Origin: Minisyncoccota bacterium | Lineage (GTDB): Bacteria > Patescibacteriota > Minisyncoccia > Minisyncoccales > GWA2-38-27 | Length of the DNA: 39,220 nucleotides | NCBI GenBank assembly: GCA_028687715.1 | Contig: JAQTZP010000006.1 | Span: forward strand, 1 to 39,220 | Reading direction: 5' to 3' | Shown: positions 38,577 through 39,220 of the stretch, in pieces | Layout of the letters: the number at the start of each line of letters is the position of its first letter | Position numbering within the stretch: position 1 is the stretch's first letter | The notes under the pieces: generated by a model | Database searches by the model: none | Told to the model about the DNA's origin: nothing | The model's input: only the letters and a program-made list of their open reading frames with translations | Translations under genes and position numbers: made by a program

Positions 38577-39091
38577 ATTTATACACGACGAGTTTTCCGC
38601 CTCGCCCCGCCTTCGGCGGGGCTCGGCGTCTGCCAGCATTTTGAACGGATTTTTGAAATCAAAAACAAGTTTTTGATTCAGAATTTGGAAGTTCGAACCT
38701 AATTTTTTGAGGAAATCCCGCTTTTCTTCTAAATTCTTGCTTTTTGCCAAAATCCCCGCATATTTCGCTTCATTTACGAACCGAATTGCCGGTTCGAACC
38801 AATTATCTCTCTTTTGCTCAAAATCGGCTAATCTGTCTTTTAGAATCTGTTTCTGCTGAACCAAGTTATTTTTGTTTTGCTGATATTCCGGCAGAGAAAC
38901 AGCGTTTTCGAGATAAGCATTCATTAACCTTTCTAGTTTTCTGTCAATTACCGATATTTTCTCTTTCAGATTTTTAGCAAAAGTTTCCGATGACTGGATT
39001 TTAAGCGATTTTTCCTTTTCCAGTTCAACGATTATATTTCTCGCCCAGTCATCGGGCAAAGAAACTTTTTGAATACACTCATTTATCTGTT
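38562..39091 (-). pseudogene. Serine recombinase 3, C-terminal part, cut by the right insertion sequence
   Basis: From the insertion boundary at 39091 the frame reads EQINECIQKVSLPDDW, matching VEQMKFVIQKVSIPDDW of recombinase 2, so it continues upstream of the ATG-like positions. It keeps the coiled coil and the KKLGSNFQILNQKL tail but lacks the resolvase and recombinase domains. It ends INWRRG at the tRNA-Ser core. The insertion sequence interrupts it just after the zinc-ribbon region, so it is inactive unless the rest continues elsewhere. Confidence 0.85.
38598..38628. repeat. Palindrome in the tail of recombinase 3
   Basis: CGCC, TC/TC mismatch, GCCCCGCC-TTC-GGCGGGGC, GGCG. Same plan and same relative place, close to the tRNA-side end of the gene, as the palindrome in repeat A. 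Confidence 0.8.
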
Positions 39092-39220
39092 CCTGTAAGT
39101 TAAACTAGCGTTGTATCCACTTTCGTAAAAAAAGAGAGGCGGTTAAAATAGTTAGTAAAGGTTCAAAGATTACTAACATTAACCATCCTCTCTATGCATA
39201 AGAATACCAAATTATTGCCG
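39092..39220 (+). mobile_element. 5' end of an insertion sequence, right copy
   Basis: Inverted copy of 58-186 with one difference. The hairpin lies at 39133-39193 and the transposase ATG at 39194, reading out of the window for nine codons (MHKNTKLLP). Insertion disrupted recombinase 3. Confidence 0.85.

Noticed and set aside
1-39220. Matching window ends as evidence for a circular molecule
   Set aside because: The ends match in inverted, not direct, orientation, so they cannot close a circle.

Overview
The window looks like a contig from a Candidate Phyla Radiation (Patescibacteria) genome, most likely a Parcubacteria-type lineage. This is inferred from gene style: AT-rich and tightly packed genes, a four-repeat ribosomal protein S1, a gyrA with an in-frame intein, a short ValS, paired VirB2-like pilin genes, many genes without a clear Shine-Dalgarno site, and several small genes of unknown function. 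TGA is used as a stop codon, so the Gly-recoded lineages are unlikely. Both ends are cut inside copies of one insertion sequence lying in inverted orientation (58-186 and 39092-39220), which is probably why the contig stops there.

Region 1 (about 190-18300) is mostly core genome: a NYN-domain nuclease diverging from an unknown gene across a palindromic operator, ribosomal protein S1, an MBL-fold protein, gyrA with a 166-residue mini-intein, a methyltransferase, two VirB2-like pilins, tRNA-Leu, an hsp20/prsW/valS operon, a zinc-finger-like unknown, a small hairpin-rich gene, tsaD, tRNA-Glu, a membrane glycosyltransferase, recG, a small unknown gene and tRNA-Arg(GCG).

Region 2 (18368 to about 24400) is an integrated element at the 3' end of tRNA-Ser(GCU). 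It has a large serine recombinase running into the tRNA, a zinc-ribbon protein, an unknown protein, a helicase-type ATPase, two small proteins and a winged-helix regulator, all on the minus strand. A cluster of five 9-bp repeats (GTGAAGTGT) lies around the end of the ATPase gene.

Region 3 (24457-33481) reads mostly on the plus strand: two radical SAM proteins with an FkbM-type methyltransferase, a DUF2000-like gene facing them, HAD and DUF5680-like genes, SufS/SufE with a membrane protein, and a histidine kinase with its response regulator.

Region 4 (33519-39220) is a mosaic of serine-recombinase elements. A second recombinase is bracketed by a perfect 90-bp inverted repeat (A). A cargo block (Xre regulator, defence-like protein, decayed Xre remnant, unknown protein, membrane protein, SGNH hydrolase) is bracketed by a perfect 107-bp inverted repeat (B). 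tRNA-Ser(UGA) follows, with a third recombinase cut off by the right insertion sequence. A, B and the two tRNA-Ser 3' ends all meet at the same short core, CCGCCA or CCGC. This suggests a site-specific recombination system that targets tRNA-Ser 3' ends and may invert its own gene and the cargo block. That is the best candidate here for an undescribed system, but it rests on repeat geometry only.
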